A stretch of 64,000 bases of DNA from Filobasidium wieringae (lineage: Eukaryota > Basidiomycota > Tremellomycetes > Filobasidiales > Filobasidiaceae), in assembly GCA_001600055.1 (NCBI GenBank), contig BCIV01000025.1:51254-115253 (forward strand). The letters are read 5' to 3'. Position numbers and translations under genes: made by a program. Below the pieces are notes generated by a model. The model did not search any database, was not told where the DNA came from, and saw only the letters and a program-made list of their open reading frames with translations. Below are positions 35,501 to 48,500 of this stretch, one piece after another (the stretch's first letter is position 1; each line of letters starts with the position of its first letter).

Positions 35501-35959
35501 AGATTGCCATCATCTACGAGGAGAGGATCAGACTCACCCTGCCTCCAGTTGGATATCGTTGTATGTTCACGGTAGGTGCTAATAGTAAACTCGATCCTTT
35601 CGCTTTACAATCTCTTCCGAGAAGACCGGCGATCTCGTACAAGAGGTCGACATCGAAAGTAGCACCTAGAGCAGTCCCACAGGGTATACAATTCGCGGGT
35701 GCTAAGAGGTATGTCACACTTCAACATCGATCATGCAGCTAGAGATGAAGTCGAGGTATCGCTTACTAGGCATGAAATGACTCGAACCTCGTACGCCATT
35801 CGGTCCGTCACACATCTTGATGGTAGGCACACCGAGACGGGGAATAGCATAGGTATTCCACCAGCCGACTCCACCGAGGAGATTGACCTTTTCATCGAGA
35901 GTGAGTCGGTCGAGGATATCGTTCAAGTTTGCCGTAGCGAAGTCTGAGTTGGTCGCCAT
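32591..35959 (-). CDS. GH3 beta-glucosidase with PA14 domain
   Basis: Thirteen exons join in phase to about 856 residues. The N-terminal block DEKVNLLGGVGWWNTY and GPNGVRG is the GH3 (alpha/beta)8 barrel start, and the nucleophile aspartate lies in LIMSDWFG (Asp232). The second GH3 domain follows and is split by a PA14 insert (about residues 395-560; GLEDNCWIRTSGF and YVDGELVIDNGF). The C-terminal fibronectin-III-like domain starts near FAFGEGLSYTHF. There is no signal peptide, so it should act inside the cell, cleaving beta-linked glucose from imported glucosides. PA14-bearing GH3 enzymes of this length are typical in fungi. It is transcribed away from an MFS transporter across an 891-bp shared upstream region, suggesting uptake plus hydrolysis. 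Introns are 55-84 bp; one (33404-33466) ends in AAG. Confidence 0.97.
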
Positions 35960-36850
35960 GATCAGACGTGTGAAATGCAGAATGAGAGCTGGATGAGTGG
36001 AGATCCATGTCGACCGGTTGATGACAAATCGAGGACATGTCTATTCAAGTAGCAATTTTAACAGCTGCGGCGTTCGGGAATACCTCGGATCGTTGTCTGC
36101 TAGTAAACAGGAGAGATCACCTGATCAAGGTATGCCGACCCACCGACCGAGAGAGAGCAGACCTATTATTGGTTTCGAATGCAACGCGCTCGGAGATCTC
36201 TGACTGGGATCTTGCGCCGATGGGCGTACGGCTGACTCCGTTTAGCGTAAGCCAGCGCTCGTTGAGAGCCGGACAGCGCAAGCTCGACGCCACTCAGCTT
36301 AGCATGGCGCCACAGTCAGGGTGATCTCTGGATTCCTGTGTCGTTATATTTCAGTCATGTCGGTCGTACATGTAGAACCTATTCATATCTATTTGTCTGA
36401 TTATTGATATACCCAGAACCAACTCTAGCTACTGGCTACTACAAATAGGGATCCACTACACCCTTCCCGTGCGACTACTTGATTGAACCTTAAACCCTAT
36501 CGTTCTATCGACAAGCTATCCTCTATATCTTCATCCCTTCATTCTACATTGGAACTTCCCATCACCGATCCATGATCGATGATGCAACACACCACTAGCA
36601 AGCTCGATATCTTCAAAACATCCTCTACCGCCCGGTCACGAGGTGCCACTTCGACTTGAACCCACTCTTCGGTCTTCCCGCCTCCACTCACATCGCAATG
36701 CCAAGCCAATCTCGGGGGTAAAACTCGATATGCCCGTGTGGACGATTTCAGTATGAACTCAGCTTGGTATAAGCCTCTTCTGGTTGGTTTCCTCTCTCGA
36801 TCATGTCTTGACCAACCATCGACATCGCTTTGAACCTGTCCGGTAACAAC
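35960..36850. promoter_or_regulatory. Shared divergent upstream region of GH3 and MFS genes
   Basis: This 891-bp gap separates two genes transcribed in opposite directions. No supported coding frame lies in it. A CT-rich tract near the MFS start (about 36460-36545) resembles fungal core promoters. No specific operator was recognised; co-regulation is inferred from arrangement only. Confidence 0.4.
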
Positions 36851-39191
36851 ATGTCCAGCTTCAATCCTTACCCTGAGGATGTCAAGAATCCTCATATCGT
36901 TCATCACGACAAGACCGATTATGTACCGGATTACATGGACGATGATGGGCATCACGTCGGCTCTCATTCCGCTGGGGTAACGCAAGGTGGATCGATCGGA
37001 CCGATAGACGAGGTGGCCAGTAAGAAGTTGACGAGGAAGGTAAAGCTTGTGATCTTGAGGAGTCATCTTGCTCGCACTCACGTCTAGATCCTCATTCACC
37101 ACCGCACATCAGATGGATATCTACCTCATTCCTATCGTGGCAATTCAATACCTCTTTGCATTCATCGATCGAGCCAATATCGGTCAGTCCTTTTCATAAT
37201 CACGTCGAGTCAAGCTTGAATATTGATCGTCGTTTCGTTTTCGTTCTTTCAGGAAACGCCAAGATCGCTGGACTTGAGAAGGATCTAGGGTTATCAGGGT
37301 TCGACTATAATACTCTCCTCAGTGTGTTTTATGTCAGCTACGTGAGTGTTGAATACCAAGCGTACCCTTTGCTTCTAGCTCATCTCGATCACCTCCCTTC
37401 CATCGACAGATCCTCTTCGAACTCCCAGCGAGCATGTTCACAAAATTTTTCGGACCCGGTCGAGCCATCCCACTCTATACGATCATCTTCGGAGTCTTAT
37501 CCATCGCCATGGCATTCGTGACCAACTTGGGATCGGGTTGTGCCGTCAGGTTCTTATTGGGTGCCGCGGAGGCGGGGATGTTACCGGGGATAGCTTATTA
37601 TCTGTCCAGATGGTACCCCAAACGGGAACTCGCTTTCAGATTGGCCATGTATCTCGGTAAGTTTCGCTCGATCTTGATGGATGTTCAGCATTGACGTTGA
37701 TCCATCGACAGTCTGTTCACCTCTTGCCGGAGCTTTCGGAGGTTTACTCGCTTCTGGAATCTTGAAGATTGATTCGATTGGTAGCGTCAAGAGTTGGGAG
37801 CGTGAGTCAACAGCCTGACGGACAGTCTCGAACGTAGAGAGAGACTTACGAGACGATTCTCGACGCACAGTTATCTTCCTCATTGAGGGAATCATTACCA
37901 CGGCGATTGGGATCTTTGCGTGAGTTACTGAATGGGTGTCTATCGTTTTGAGAAGAATGCTGATCGACTCGGTCATCGTAGTTACTTCTTCATGACTGCT
38001 AGTCCTACCACCGCTCGATGGCTATCTCCAGCGGAGAAGAGTAAGTTCGACACCCTCAATCACTGCAAGTATCGAAATGACAATCACTCACGTCCCATAC
38101 TCGACTTTTCAGAACTCGCCAACGACCGAATACAGAGAGAACAACTCGGCAGTCACGTCGTTGTGGAAAAGTTGAACAAGAGGGGGGTGATGCAAGGAAT
38201 CAAATCCCCCGTCATCATCGCCATCGCGTTCACTTTCTTACTCAACAACATTTCTGTTCAAGGGATCGGTTTCTTCACTCCCGTAGGTACTTTTGGTCGT
38301 CACACCAAGATATGTGCTGAGTTCCTTGCGGTCGACCTGCTTTAGACCATCGTCAGAACCATCTATCCGAAGAAGTCAGTCATTCAGCAACAACTTCATA
38401 CCGTACCTCCTTACATCGTCGGTGCCTTCATCACCGTCTTAGTACGCCCGCATAACCTGTTCCCTCTTGCAATCGCTGACTGGAGATACCTTTCTTAGTT
38501 TCCCTGGTTATCGATGAGATTCAACAAGCGAGGTCTTATCTGCCTGATCGGTGCTCCACTTTGCATCGCCGGTTGGCTGATTCTCCTGATCGCCAAGAAT
38601 CAGCAGGTTCGGTAAGTTAAGACCTTTTGGACACTTCTCAGAACGATTTCGTTAAACCGCATCTCGTTCTTTGCCGTAAACAGGTACGGTGCCATCTTTC
38701 TCACGATCGGAGGTGCTTTTGTACCTGGACCTATTACCCCTGCTTGGGCTTCCGGTAACGTCGTGGTATGTGTACCGTTCAGCGCGACCCGTAGAGCTCT
38801 AGCTGACCATGCTTTGAACTCTTGACCCATAGAGCGATAGTTCTCGGGCTGCCGCGATCGGATTGGTTGCTATGCTTGGAAACTGGTACATCAACGGATA
38901 AGTCGGGTCGAAAACCAGAACCAGGCTAATATTCAACCTCCAAACAGCGGCGGTCTCATCTCGACTTGGACTGCACTCCCCTCGGACGCCCCTTGGTATC
39001 AGATTCTGTCCGGACTCAATCTCGCCGCCTCTGCGCTCAACGCTGTGATCTGGGCCGGTCTGATCATCTACATGAGGAGAGACAACAAAGCTCGAGACGG
39101 TGGTAAGAATGATCATTACGTGGATCAATACCCGAGTGACGAACAATGGAAACTTGGGACGAAACAACCGGGATTTCGATGGATGGAGTGA
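36851..39191 (+). CDS. MFS transporter, Dal5-like anion:cation symporter type
   Basis: Thirteen exons (first 36851-37039, last 38948-39191) join in phase to about 516 residues with 12 predicted membrane helices. The N-terminus is hydrophilic. The first helix carries the family block YLFAFIDRANIGNAKIAGL. Helices 4-5 follow with FELPASM, RFLLGAAEAGMLPGIAYYLS and W-Y-KRE. The second half includes SRAAAIGLVAMLGN and GGLIS. These are signatures of the anion:cation symporter family (allantoate/nicotinate/carboxylate type), usually plasma-membrane proton symporters. The substrate cannot be read from sequence. Its divergent partner is an intracellular beta-glucosidase, so a glucoside or its aglycone is possible. 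All introns are 55-75 bp with good donors. Confidence 0.96.
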
Positions 39192-39921
39192 ACGAAAACA
39201 GTAGGATTATATGTAAACACAATTATCTGAACAATTCATGACAGGGATGTCACATATGGCTTGATTTGTTGAGCGGGCCGGTACTGCTGAGATCAGGTCA
39301 GAAACATACGGTCAAAACTGTTCCTGCGATCTGCCCAAGTTTTGATTTCTTGTCATTCGGTCAAGCAAGTATAAGCGCTCGAGCGCTGTTTATTCATTGG
39401 CCTCTCGGATCGGTCCCCCATACTCGATCTCATTCGCTGAACCTCGATGTACATCGCGCTTGAGCTGGACTGCGATCGTAGGTTGACCTGATCGTTAACG
39501 CGTGCCGAGCTTGGGATCATCACAACCAAACCATATCGTCACAACCGCCAAGATCGTTAGGCCGCTATGATCGAGACGTCCGACGATCCTCGACATTAAC
39601 CTCACCATACCTCAACCTCCACCGGACTGTTCTGGATAAGCACCAACACCGTGCTCAACGAATACCAACACTGTCCCTACTGCCTGTCTACACCTACCAA
39701 TACTCCCTGCTGCCTCTCGACAATCATCAATACTTCCTCTACTGCGTCTCATCAATCATCAGCACTTCCTCTACTGCCTCTCATCAATCACTAATCCTGT
39801 CTCTACTGCCTCTGGACAATCAGCATCACTGTCTTCACTGCCTCTTCGGCCGATCAATCTTACCGCCAATTCAGCCACGAAACCTGATCGTTTGAACGTG
39901 CCTGGCGAAACAATATCCTTT
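39192..39921. other. Intergenic; minisatellite at right end
   Basis: This follows the MFS gene. No supported gene was seen up to the FunK1 start. From about 39640 the sequence becomes a degenerate tandem repeat (separate entry). A plus-strand frame without ATG is open from about 39637 into the FunK1 first exon, so an unrecognised upstream exon cannot be excluded. Confidence 0.45.
39650..39850 (+). repeat. Degenerate minisatellite upstream of the FunK1 gene
   Basis: A unit of about 33 bp recurs four to six times with the core CTACTGCCTCTCATCAATCA and variants. Units differ by several substitutions and small indels. Read in the plus frames it encodes Ser/Thr-rich strings, so it may be 5' untranslated sequence or a low-complexity N-terminal extension of the kinase. 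The repeat ends about 70 bp before the proposed kinase ATG. Confidence 0.6.
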
Positions 39922-42526
39922 ATGGATTTTACAACCCGCTCAACCGATGCTTTTGGCAACGATGAGGCGAGTGACGTGAGATCTACACTTCATAAATCTT
40001 GGACAACTGTGTACGAACGTGTCTCGGAATCGAAGAGCAGGCGAGAGATCTGAAAGGACTAGCTGGCATGGCCAGAAGTCAACCGATCGACTTGAAATCC
40101 TACGACCTTCATAGTATCCGTCATGCCGCTATAACTAGTGAGCGACTCGAATCTATCAAAGCCTATATCTGGAATAAGGCAGACCCCAACAAATTGTCCC
40201 AATCCGACAGCTTGAGTGACCCTTTCGGCCATCTGGATCTCAATGCCGGGGAGACATCATCACATCCGATCGCAAACATAGATCCTCCTCGATCTCCACC
40301 TGCTGCAAACTTCACTAACATCGGCTCCCCTGCCCTGTCGACACCACCAAAGCCTCCCGCTCAAGGTTCACCCTTACCCTTTTGAAAAGCGCAACTCAAT
40401 AGGCCATGAAAAGAACGCATGGGATGCAGCGAAAGGCAGATTTGATCCTAGATTTGTGAAACCCTGCCCACCACCTCACCTCGTCGAGAAGTTGTCCGAT
40501 GCAACTCGTTGGCTAGAAACCAAGCCGGAAGAGTTGAATTCTCTGCTTACAGAGCTTCGAGGGAAACCGACCGAGAAGAGATGTACCAATCATTTCATCA
40601 GCATCGTGCACCATATCGGTAAAATCGTTTATGGAGATGGTGCATCAGAGATGATCAACAACGGTGAAACCAAATTACAGGCAAACGACGAGCTCAAGTT
40701 CCATACCGGCCGGAAGAATCCTTACGATTCGAGGTCCCCCATCAAGCCAGACGTGGTTATTCCTCGCTTTGGGAGACGGAACTCGAGGTCATTAATAGAT
40801 AACTGGAGGGATGTTAATTTAGCGGGAGAAATTCGGACCGCTGATCGCCAGGATATGAAATGCACGGCCGATGAACCCCATGAGAATGTCACACCTCGGA
40901 TGTTACGTTATGCAGTAAGCCGACTGCCTTGATTCCTAGCTAGTACTGTATTTAGCTCGTCGGTATGCTTTTCCTCCTTAGCAAGTCTTCGTGTACAATC
41001 ATCCCATCACTGGTAGGACCTTCTCTCTCTCTGTTACCGGACATAGCATCCGCTTATGGGCGTTTGATGCATTCAGTTACGCAACTTCTCGTGTCTGTCG
41101 TTTCGACGACCCACAACACTACCGCGAGCTGGTTGACATCATCGCTTTTATCGTTCAACCAGATCTATCACAACAGCAGATATGGTCTCCGCTCGAAGGG
41201 TTTAGCTGCAAAGATGGTCTAGATGGAACTGAGAAACGTTGGCTCTGGCAAGAGGAAAGCTGTGTTCTACTCGAGGTCCGCCTGGAGCTGTTCGGATCAC
41301 GGACTGTCGTTTGGACCGGAATGGCGCATGTAGACGGACCGAACCAAGAGGCTAAACGAGTCTTTCTCACGGTCTCTTTCACCCCGAATGGCGACGCCGC
41401 TCACGAGTACCACATGTACAAACGCTTGCACGGCCCTACTGCCGGCAATTTCGACTACGCTACGAGGACGCCGAGCCCCTTGGTCGTCAATTGCCTCGCC
41501 ATTGCTGAAGGCCTTCCCGTGCTGCCTGATGATTGGCAAACGCAACAGTTCGAAGGCAGATCCTTGCAACTGCATGGTTTGTTGACCTCCGGTGTGCTAG
41601 GCGATCCCTTACCGATGACGAAACAGCCCGATTTCGGTCTTCGCGCATTCATGCAAGTAATGCAAGGGGTAGACGGTTCGCTTTGGTATGCTGCTTCGAA
41701 GGGGATACATTACCGTGATATCAACTTAGGGAACATATTCTGGATAAAGCAAAAAGATCGTTATATCGGTTATCTCATCGATTTCGGTAAAGCTCGCTAT
41801 CTCAATCACCGGAGGATACAAGAGACCATCAATGTGGACAAATTTGACGTCATGTCTTTGTGCCAGGACGATGGTAGATCTATCAACCCGTATTTCCAGA
41901 GCGTAGCATCCCTGCGAACGAGTGAAGACGCCTCAAAGTATCAGGTGAACTCAGCGAACCTCAAGCGGTATCGGCAGGCCAAACGTTTCCAGCTCGTCGA
42001 AGATCTTGAACAGCAACAGCAGATTCTCAAAGTCGACGTAGAAAGATTGATGCATCGGTACATAGACGATCTGGAGTCGGCCCGATACCTTGATTGTTAT
42101 TATGTAAGCGGATCTATAGCCTCGAGCTCGGTTGAATAAGATTTGACTGCTCAGCTCCATAGGTTATCATGATCCAACTGGGTAGCTTACATTGCGATGA
42201 CTCTAACCGGGCCTACGACCTTGACGATCTGGAACAATTGCATCGCAAAGAGGCACATTGGAAACAAAACCTTTCAACCGTCAGTTGATAGTCATGAGCG
42301 CTTGCAGATCAGCCCTAATCACAGTCAATTACAGTTCGCCACTGCACCAGACGTCAATGAAAAGTGGGGAGAATATGTTATGAAAGTGGCTCGTGGCATT
42401 CGTGAAGATCGGGCAGCATTACGTGACCCTGAGCAACAACTTTCGAGACACGAATGGTTCTGTTACGAGAAGATTGTTGAAGCGGCAGACATAAGTGAAG
42501 ATCTTGCCCACCGGGGTTGGTCGTAG
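39922..42526 (+). CDS. FunK1-type protein kinase
   Basis: Six exons (39922-39975, 40041-40365, 40403-40914, 40982-42103, 42163-42279, 42335-42526) join in phase to about 773 residues. The kinase C-lobe has the catalytic loop IHYRDINLGNIFW (Asp543) and a DFG motif in LIDFGKARY (Asp564). FunK1 kinases are a fungal family expanded in multicellular basidiomycetes and of unknown substrate. The N-terminal half holds the family's conserved pre-kinase region (RMLRYAQVFVYNHPITGRTF). A charged C-terminal tail follows the kinase fold. Exons 2 and 3 connect only if a 37-nt GT...TAG intron (40366-40402) is removed; without it the frame stops at 40385. The start is the first ATG in frame, but open sequence lies upstream. 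Confidence 0.92.
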
Positions 42527-42816
42527 AATTCAAGACTCATACTTGTACCTAGCACAGTCGTTGCATCGCATATACCCGGATTTGTTCTAGAAACCCCTAT
42601 CTCTTCCTGTCTTATGATTGTAGGGAGGGACCGGGGTCGGGGCTGATAGCGCTGTTATCGGAAAGTTTGACCCGCTAAAAACAAAACACTCTATGTACAC
42701 CCTAGCAGTTATGTCAAACCCTGATACAACACAGAATCACTCCTGATCGAGTTCCGAGGTCGCATTCGCATCCAATTCTCCAGAGAATTCGTTGGACTGG
42801 TCACCTGAACCTGATT

Positions 42817-44482
42817 CTAGGGTTCTTTTTTGACTTCCAGCACAGACATCGAAGCCCATCGTCTGCTCAAGGCCCCCAGAATCGCAAGGGCCGTCGTGAT
42901 GATGGATAGACCTGCCAACATCGATAGCCGTGCTATACCTCTTCCGTCCTTAGGCCAACCGTAAGCGCGAAAAACCATCCGATAGTCCATCTCCTTCTTC
43001 AGTCTGATGGAGTCTCGGTCGCTGCTCCCAGTCAGCGCGGGGCGTCCGAACGTCTTGCTTTGCGAAGAGACGATCATCTCTGCCACCAGCATGTTCTCGA
43101 AAGGTGCGATGTCTCCTTGTTTGACGTGATTGATTGTCGACGTCAGAAGTGAATCAGAGCCATCGCTGTGGGAAAGCCGGCTCAGTCTATTGATGACCGG
43201 AGAGGCCAAAGAAGCAGTCAGGCTGGCTTCGAGTGCTGCGCGCGATACTACATGATACTCTGCAAGCTTCACCAACACGTCAGGGTCATCGATCCGCAGG
43301 CAAACGTCTGCAAAACCCGACAAGAACTTTAACCATATTGTACCCAAGCGTCTGCCTGATTCCAGCACTCACCAGCCTCTTCTGCTGACAATCGACAATG
43401 AACTTGAGTCGCGAGATAAGATCCCACCGCGTCTGACAATTCGCCGGTCAGCGTGTAGTACACCTCGCTCGAGCCGTCGGGCCGTCTACATTGGTTGAAA
43501 TGAAAGTTTGTCCCCGTTATGTTATACGGTGAAGTGGTTGGGGTATAGCATTTGTCAGTGTAGAAAAGGTCGCCATCCCGTTTCACAACCGACACGGGAT
43601 CAAACTCGATCGTACAGCTCGCTCGAGGGGAGATGACTGGAATGCAAGCTTCCGCATAAAGCCTGGATGATGACCCGACTTCAACCGTATGTGCGGACAT
43701 CTTCTTGATCAATTCCTGGTGTATCTCCTCGGACGCGTGACCAGACTTCGTCAGCAGGCCAGTTCCTATGACCGCGTCGATTCTGGTTCCCGCGTTGATA
43801 CTGATTCCCGACAAGGATTAGCCGCGGTTTCGTTAGTGAGAGGCCGGAGAGGTAGATTTCATTTGAGTACTCACGTTTGGGGTCGTAATGTAGTGGCGTG
43901 ATGTCTGACAGAATCTCCTTCCATCGTTCTGACATACACTCCCAAAGTCGGGATCAGCGCTGTCGACACGACGAGCGAGGTCGCCATCGATGTCAGCGTG
44001 CCGATGGCGATTATGCTCGGTCTCGATTTCCACCAGGACTCGGATGGTAGCGAGTGATGCAATGGTATTCTTGACCTGTGTAGTGACCGTCTGGCCGTCA
44101 AGACTCCGGCAGCTATTCCGATGATAATACTAAAGGAGGCCAACAAGTAGCCGATGTTATTTGCGCTGATCCATGAGCCTGGCGAAGGCTGTTCAGGAAA
44201 GATCAAGGTCTCGATTTGGGCGTAGCACATGAGTTCTGTAGCTGTCCACAAGGTCGCCGCTAATCCGATGACTGATATAGTGTCTGTGCTCGCACCCTGA
44301 AAGCATCCACTCAAGCCGCCTGCGCGTTTCGTGGGATGGTGTGCCGGTGACCCTTGTATCAGCTCTTCGCCCTTCTCAAGAACGCTGTCCCCGTGAAAAG
44401 TCCTATATGATCGAGACGGAGAAGAATTTAATAATCGGCCGTGCCTCTGAGCCGACTGGTGTACTAGAGGAGCGTATGCCAT
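42817..44482 (-). CDS. Four-pass membrane protein with large lumenal/extracellular domain
   Basis: Three exons (44482-43875, 43800-43373, 43307-42817) join in phase to about 508 residues. Hydrophobic helices lie at about 65-85 (ISVIGLAATLWTATELMCYA), 105-130 (GYLLASFSIIIGIAAGVL), 160-185 (SIIAIGTLTSMATSLVVSTA) and 475-498 (LSMLAGLSIITTALAILGAL). Between helices 3 and 4 is a domain of roughly 270 residues with several cysteines and potential N-glycosylation sites (for example NIT), so it probably faces outside or the lumen. I recognise no family. The arrangement is common among uncharacterised basidiomycete surface proteins. It is tail-to-tail with the FunK1 gene, 290 bp apart. Confidence 0.8.
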
Positions 44483-45556
44483 GATAAAGGTTTGACAAGC
44501 AGAACGTTATAAGCTTCGATATGCTAGCAACTTTCGAATCCAAGTTGCATTCTCACCTCCTAATAGTCTATATACAAAGACGAGACGCATAAACAAGTCT
44601 CCGATCATACCGTTGCACCGCAAGCAAAGCTTCCAGATTTGTTGGACAACTCACTTCCCGAACGAGAGTCGTTTCTACGTAGAATTAGCTTTGTTCATAC
44701 TTCCGAGCGGTCGCCACGCAGAAACCGGAGCCAAATCTCCGCGGGGCGTGTGCTATGCATTGCTTTTGATACCGACAGAAAGCTCGGGCCCACGCGCTTG
44801 CTGTCGGGCCGACGGCTCCGAGACACTCGATCGTTAGTGTCAGTTAATGTTTCGCTCAGGGAATCAATCAAGTTGTCGTGGCTCTAACCATTTCGTGTAT
44901 GCACAATAGCGCGCCTACCAAAAAGACTCAAAATCCCTCTGTAAATGGGATGCACGAACGACAGCTTCACGCTATGCGTTTACGTCCGTGCACACAATAC
45001 ATGGATCACCTAAGAAAACTTGGCTGTCTATCATGCACGTCGAGCGACAATATCAGTGGGCACGCGACTTTTGCTTCCCAGTGGCGTCGGTCACAAACTC
45101 TGTCGTACGACATGTATCAGAAGAGAAGACAAGTCGTAATCCCCAAGTTCGGAGGGAACTGTTCAGTTGGTTTTGCAGCGAGGCTCTGTACTCTGCATCG
45201 CTCACGGTTGGACGATCGTGCTAACGTCTGTCACCCCGATAAACCTGATTCTGTGCTTTTCCTACCGTTGGATGTGCGGTTTGTGGCCTTCGAAGTAAAC
45301 CTAGACAGTGACTGATTGGTAATGGTCTATGTAAATCAATATATCCAATCGATCTCCACGTAGTGACAGCTTTGGTACCCCAAAGCATATTCTTTCCCAT
45401 AGAAATCACTAGGGAAACAATAGTGTACTTCTAACTTTCTGGATAAACTACCTGAGTAACTGCTATATACATGGCAAAATGAAAAGCATTGCGCGTCTCA
45501 CGTGACAAAGCACTCGACCTCAACTTGACATCAGCAACCGTTCGTTGATCATCTGA
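44483..45556. other. Intergenic
   Basis: This lies between the membrane-protein start and the 3' end of the WSC gene. It contains no supported gene. The open frame 44878-45315 (plus) has no ATG-led coding signal or domain. Confidence 0.5.
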
Positions 45557-48500
45557 TCAGGAGCGATGCCCCCTGGTAGCCCTACGCTTGCTGTCCATTG
45601 TTAATCTTACTTTTCGAAACGGATTGGCCTTTGGGCTTCTGCCAACGACCATTGCGGGAAGGGCGATATCGTTGGTACGGTAGACTGCCATCGAATCGGT
45701 ACCTCCACACGTTTGATTGGCGTCTCCTGTGCATTTCGAAGTACAAGTCGTTGCCTGGACAAGACTCGTCCAGCTGGTCCCACAAAGACAGGTGTCTCCG
45801 TTCGTGACGGCCGCAATAGCGAAACCCTTGTATCGACAGAGAACCTATGGTAGAGACAAACTCAAGATCGGTTCCATGCTCTAGACTATTGTGACAGGTT
45901 TATTTGAGTGACTTACCTTACACATCGACGGATCAAGGGTCGAACACGACATTTCGAACGACGACATGACCTTCTTATCGAGGGCGTAACACACCGGCCT
46001 CGAAGAATTTAAGGTCGCGCTGGGCGCTGCGGCGATAGTAACAGAGGAGGAAGACGCCGTATTCTCGATTACGAGCGCAACGCTACCTGGAACTCCCTTC
46101 GTATTGGTAGACACTGAGCTAGTCCTAGCTGAGACGATGCTGGTAGGATTGCTGGCTATAGCGGTTACGGAACTGGTTTTTGCGGTGACCGCAGAAGCTA
46201 TAGTGCTGAGCCCAGCAGTGGTAGCCGTTCCTGTCCTACTTGCAGCCGTCGCGGAGCTAGTCCTTGCGGTGACTGCAGAAGCCATATTGCTAGCCCCAGC
46301 GGTGGTAGCCGTTCCCGTCCTACTTGTAATACCAGAGGAGGCCAACATCGTGGACGAAGCCCGTTGAGTGGAGGTTCCAGAAGCAGATGAAATATGCGTT
46401 GTTGTGGAAGATAGGGTGGCAGATAAGACAGTCGAAGCCGAAGAGGATGCGACCATGGACGAAAGGACCGTTCGAGAACTGAAAGCAAAGCTCGATGACT
46501 TGGTGGAACTGGCCAAGGAGGGGCTTGGAGTTACAACATCGTTCTTGCTGCTAGTGAATACACTAATCTTCTGAGACCCTCCACACTTGTCGGTAGATCC
46601 AGCGCCGGGACAGACCGTGCTACAGCTTGCTTCTGACTGCAGCATAAGGGGGATCTTCGTCCCGCAGGTGCAGTAGATTCCGCTCGTTCCAAACGTCGGG
46701 TAGCCCTTTGACAAGCAAAAACGTTGGCAATATTGCAAAGTGTTCGAGCTCAACGAAGTCCAAAAGTCAAATGCCGAAGGATTATCATCAGTAAAACAGC
46801 CAACATAGCCGGCTTGACCAAGGCTAGGTGGCATTGAGCCGGCCCCGCTAGTGTCATAGAGCGAGACCTGAGTACTTCCACCACACGAAACCGAGCTGTT
46901 TCCGCTGCAGGGAGTGCTACATACGCTGGCGGGTTGAGCAATGCCAGCGTCTGCTGCGGCACCACAGAGACATCGGTTCCCGTTGAGAAGGAAAGCCCCA
47001 GGCGCGCCCTTGTTTCGACAGGTCCTTCGGCAATACTCGGGCGTCATGGGACTATACACGACGGCATACGTGGCCTTGGCAATCACATTGCCCGTTGTGT
47101 AACAACCTATGTTGCCCTCCAGGCCGTTTGAAGTTGGGGCCTCCGCAGCACCAGCGGTCAACATGACCGCGAGACGATTGTAGCCACCGCACATCTTAGA
47201 CGCATCACCGCTACAAGCGGTATTACATTCGCTGGCAGCCACTCGGTATCCTCCAGAAGCTGGAGTCAGTCTGTCAGTACAAAAACACTGATTGCCAGCC
47301 TCAACTCCTGAGACCGCATAGCCCAATCCCTTGCAAGTGCTCTGACACGACAAAGGAGTGTTGGTATTGGACGTGACGACTAGGTTGGCCAACTTCGGGT
47401 TTCCCTCTGCAAAACACCCAACAACGCCGTTCGGATCCGCAGCGAGAGAGATGGCAGACGAGACGTTGGCGCCTTCGAGAGAAAATACGGAACCCACGTT
47501 GTTACCTCCACAGGTAAGATTGTTGTCTCCAGTGCAGACGGTTGCGCAATCCGAGTCTGCTCGCTGCTGTGACGGTCTCTGAGACCCACACCAACATCGA
47601 TTGCCGAGAGTGCTCAAGGCGAAGTGGAACGACCTAGCCTGACAATATTGATTGCATGTATCGCGGGTCATGTATGTGCTAGTGTAGGTAGCATTGTTGA
47701 CCTTGTTGACATCGGAGTAGCAACCAATGTAGCCAGAGGATGGTAGCGTCAAGGAACCAACTTCGTACGTATCGACCAGATAAGCTGCTCCGCAAGTCTC
47801 CGTCTTGTTCCCAGAGCACGCAACGTTGCAGCTAGTTCCAGGGTTGCGAGTAGTGGCTGCCGGAAGGATCTGCCCACAATAGCAATTGGTGCCCGATCGC
47901 GTTGCCGCGTAGGCGTAGCCTTGAGCAGCACACGACGCTCGACAGCTGGAAGATGACATTGAAGGCGAGCTATAATACGCAGCAGTAAAGCTACTCGAAG
48001 GGAAACATCCTTGCCACCCCAGTGCCTTAGAAGAAGCAGCGACAGGAGCATCGGTTGTGTTATAGATCGAAGCAGTATAACTACCACCGCAGACCGCGCT
48101 CGAGTTGCCTGTATCGACTTCCGAGGTCAGTGATTCCGACTGAACCGAAATGTCGCGCCAAGACCCACCTTTACAAGGAGTAGTACAAGAAGACTCGGGA
48201 AGGATACTGCCCGAGGCCCACTTGTTTCCACAGAAGCAAGCATTTCCACTCTCAGTTGCCGCTAGCTGGTACGGACCCAGCTCGCGACAACCCTGACGGC
48301 ACATCTGTATAGTCATATTGTCCGAGGTCCACGTGTATGCTGTCAAGCCTCGAGGATTTGCAGCATCCTTGTAACAACCGATATACGAAGATGGTTTGGA
48401 GGGTGAGTTGTCGCCCGAAGCTTTGGCAGTGACGTTGTAGACATCCTGAAACCCCGACGATCCGCAAAACTGGGTCGCGTTACCACTACAAGGATAGTTA

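Noticed and set aside
36539..37102. A 187-codon minus-strand frame
   Set aside because: It overlaps the promoter and first exon of the MFS gene on the other strand and has no domain or splice support.
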